This document shows, one piece after another, positions 61,956-64,000 of a DNA stretch of 64,000 nucleotides (the stretch's first letter is position 1; the number at the start of each line of letters is the position of its first letter). The notes under the pieces were generated by a model. It was not told the origin of the DNA. It ran no database searches and was given only the letters and a program-made list of their open reading frames with translations. Source of the DNA: Lycocorax pyrrhopterus obiensis (Eukaryota > Chordata > Aves > Passeriformes > Paradisaeidae); contig JACSVZ010000004.1 in the NCBI GenBank assembly GCA_014706295.1, positions 86,497,047 through 86,561,046 on the forward strand, written 5' to 3'. Both the position numbers and the translations under genes were made by a program.

Positions 61956-64000
61956 GTAAGTTTCAAAATAGTGTTATTATGAACAAATAATTGTGGTGGT
62001 GTCATTCTCTGCTTGTCATAAACAAACATGCAATGGCAAATACAGGAGCAAACTAGCATTTTCAGGTTGGAAAGACAAGCCTATGGCAAATGTAAGTTTT
62101 TAGCTCAGTGACACATTTGCACTGTGGAAATTCTGACTGAAAGCTGTGAACTGTTTTTTTTCTGTTACCCTTGCCATTACTTTAAGCCTCTGAATATCTT
62201 GACAAGAGGTGAGAGTACGTTTTTATAGGTTCTTGGATTTTGAGGGTTGTTAAGGGATTGTATTGTTCAGTTTAATAACTTGTCTGTCTCACGATTTAGC
62301 CTCCCTTACCCCCTGTCCACACAGCAGCTCTTCCTTTCCTGACTGCCGCAGGCACAATCACTACATTACAGCTATCAGAAAGCCTTTTTTGTATAAAGAG
62401 AGTACACTGGTCAGTTTTCTTTTCATGAATGTAGAGGACTTTTCCAGCTACCTAAAGATCTTCTCTGGAAAGAACAGATTTCCTGACAACCAGTTATTGC
62501 AGTTGTCCAGATCAAATTTGGATGAAACACTGCCTGAATGGAAATTTCAAGTGTCCATAGTCTTAGTTAACATGTGAACATTTGCTCTCTCACCTGTGCC
62601 TCCTAACTATTTTTATTGCCTGATGGTGGAATTTTTTTCTCCATTTCTTTCTGACCAAAGTTGAACAAAATGCCAGAGGGAAGGCTGTATCATCAACTAT
62701 AATAAGGCCTTGTGGGATTCCAAAGTGTACATATTTATTTAACTCACCTACCATGTTTTCTTCAAATTTTATTTAGATAAATAACATCTGGTTTATGATA
62801 CACTTGAAAATAATTTATTCCTCTTTCCTGTCAACTCATTTAATGTATTTTTTTGTCACCTGATAAATTAAGTAGGAGATTGATGCATGGAATATTTGAA
62901 TATGTTATATGGCATTAGGGAATTTAAACCAGAAAAGATAGTGGGATTTTCCTTGTATTAGTCACACTGAATATGTTTGTTCCAGAAAAAACAGATGGAA
63001 AGCTTGTGGATGGTCTATTAATAGCTTGGGAAAATTTTTCAGTAACAAGTTCTTCTCTGGTAATGACTATCCCTATTGCATTGCCAACACCAGCAATTTA
63101 TTAATTTACCTGCCATATAATGTCAGCTCTGGAAAATAAGAGAGTAATGCTATGTTTTATGTCCTTGAATTGTTCTACATTTTTGTTCAGGACATTCTCT
63201 TCTAATTTCATATAGTTTTCAGATTATGTTCTCAGGCTTTTCCTATATTGTGTCTTGCAGTGTGCTGATTTCATTTAGTTGTCTTCGTGTAATTTTTTAA
63301 ACAAAATAAGTTAAGTATGGCCTAGTAATGAAAGTGCAAGAAAGGGAACCAGGAAAAATAGATTTTACTTTTCCTGCAGATGTATACTTGACCTTTAATT
63401 ATACTAAATGTATTTTCTGATTTGCCTTGTCTGATATATGTTTGCAGGTCAATGTGGATGTGTACACATAGCTGATTTAATTTAAAAAAAAAAAAGCTAT
63501 TTTGTACATACTGTATTTCTACTTTGTATAAGATAAAATGAATGAGGGACGTTTTTGATGAGCATATGCCACTTCTGTAATCCAAGGACTGATGTTGGTT
63601 TCACTAGAAATGATCTAGTGAGGTGGTAGAGTGTAGGCTTTCAGTGTGTTCCGTGATTTGAAACACAGGGCTACACTGAGGTGGCAATGTGAAAGGAGCC
63701 AGAAATCCCTCAGGCACATTTCTTGTCCCTTCCCGCAATACCTCCCCAAACTTGTGCTCACTTTTCTCTATTGATTAATGTGCTAGCCAGGAGAAAAGAA
63801 GAGAAATCTGAGGAGAAGAAAATAGTCATTTCACAATGTTTTTTGGAAAAGGAAGGTAGTCTTCAAGGAATGCAAAAGAGATCACAAAATGAAGAGAGCT
63901 GTATTTCAGAAGGGAGGAGGTCAACAGATAACATCTAATTTGGTTTCAAGCAGCTAAACTGAATTAAACCTTGCAGCGAAATGAAAATTTATAAAACCTT
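61956..64000. other. COL21A1: COL21A1 intron 18, 5' part (continues past window)
   Basis: Begins GTAAGT. No Gly-X-Y exon with splice sites is visible before the window ends. A tRNA-like stretch near 63610-63660 is too degraded to call. Confidence 0.75.

Noticed and set aside
63610..63665. Possible tRNA gene (A-box-like stretch and GATTTGAAAC)
   Set aside because: The box spacing is too short, the acceptor arms do not pair, and the B box deviates at key positions.
1..64000. CRISPR arrays, operons, phage or plasmid genes
   Set aside because: No regularly spaced repeats and no prokaryotic gene organisation; the window is a vertebrate locus with large introns.

Overview
The window is vertebrate nuclear DNA, almost certainly from a bird. 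It carries CR1 LINE fragments with the avian 3' end, two avian-type endogenous retroviral LTRs, AT-rich introns and no prokaryotic gene organisation. Nearly all of it is intron or upstream sequence. The species cannot be named from what is visible.

The only gene I can support is the 5' two-thirds of COL21A1, the collagen type XXI alpha-1 chain (a FACIT-like collagen), on the + strand. I could place 18 coding exons, all flanked by AG and GT, that join in one open frame of 1,911 nt (637 codons). The human protein is about 957 residues, so roughly the last third lies beyond the right edge. Layout: 1-12726 is upstream sequence or a 5' intron with no recognised gene. 12759-12846 encodes the start codon and signal peptide. 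14736-15287 is one exon for the von Willebrand factor A domain. 19794-23237 (four exons) encodes the thrombospondin-N/laminin-G-like domain. 25569-25577 is a 9-nt microexon. 27051-27134 encodes a Cys-rich linker and the first Gly-X-Y triplets. Ten further collagen exons (one of 63 nt, one of 45 nt, the rest 54 nt) run to 61955.

The introns range from 78 nt to 15.3 kb. They contain a CR1 3' end (15782-16322), a much older CR1-like fragment (39385-39690), a solo LTR of about 393 bp with an imperfect 6-bp target duplication (29631-30023), a second LTR of about 727 bp (41897-42623), eroded tRNA-derived SINE remnants, and several microsatellites. Every retroelement whose direction I could judge lies antisense to COL21A1.

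The most notable observations are the 9-nt microexon, a Gly-to-Ala break in the triple helix (A530), a 24-bp near-perfect hairpin in the largest intron (54424-54479), a palindromic old SINE (20655-20812), and a weak TATA-plus-donor configuration just upstream of the start-codon exon. I found no previously undescribed biological system. Exon boundaries were set by hand from splice signals, reading frame and remembered similarity to the COL21A1 family, without alignment tools.
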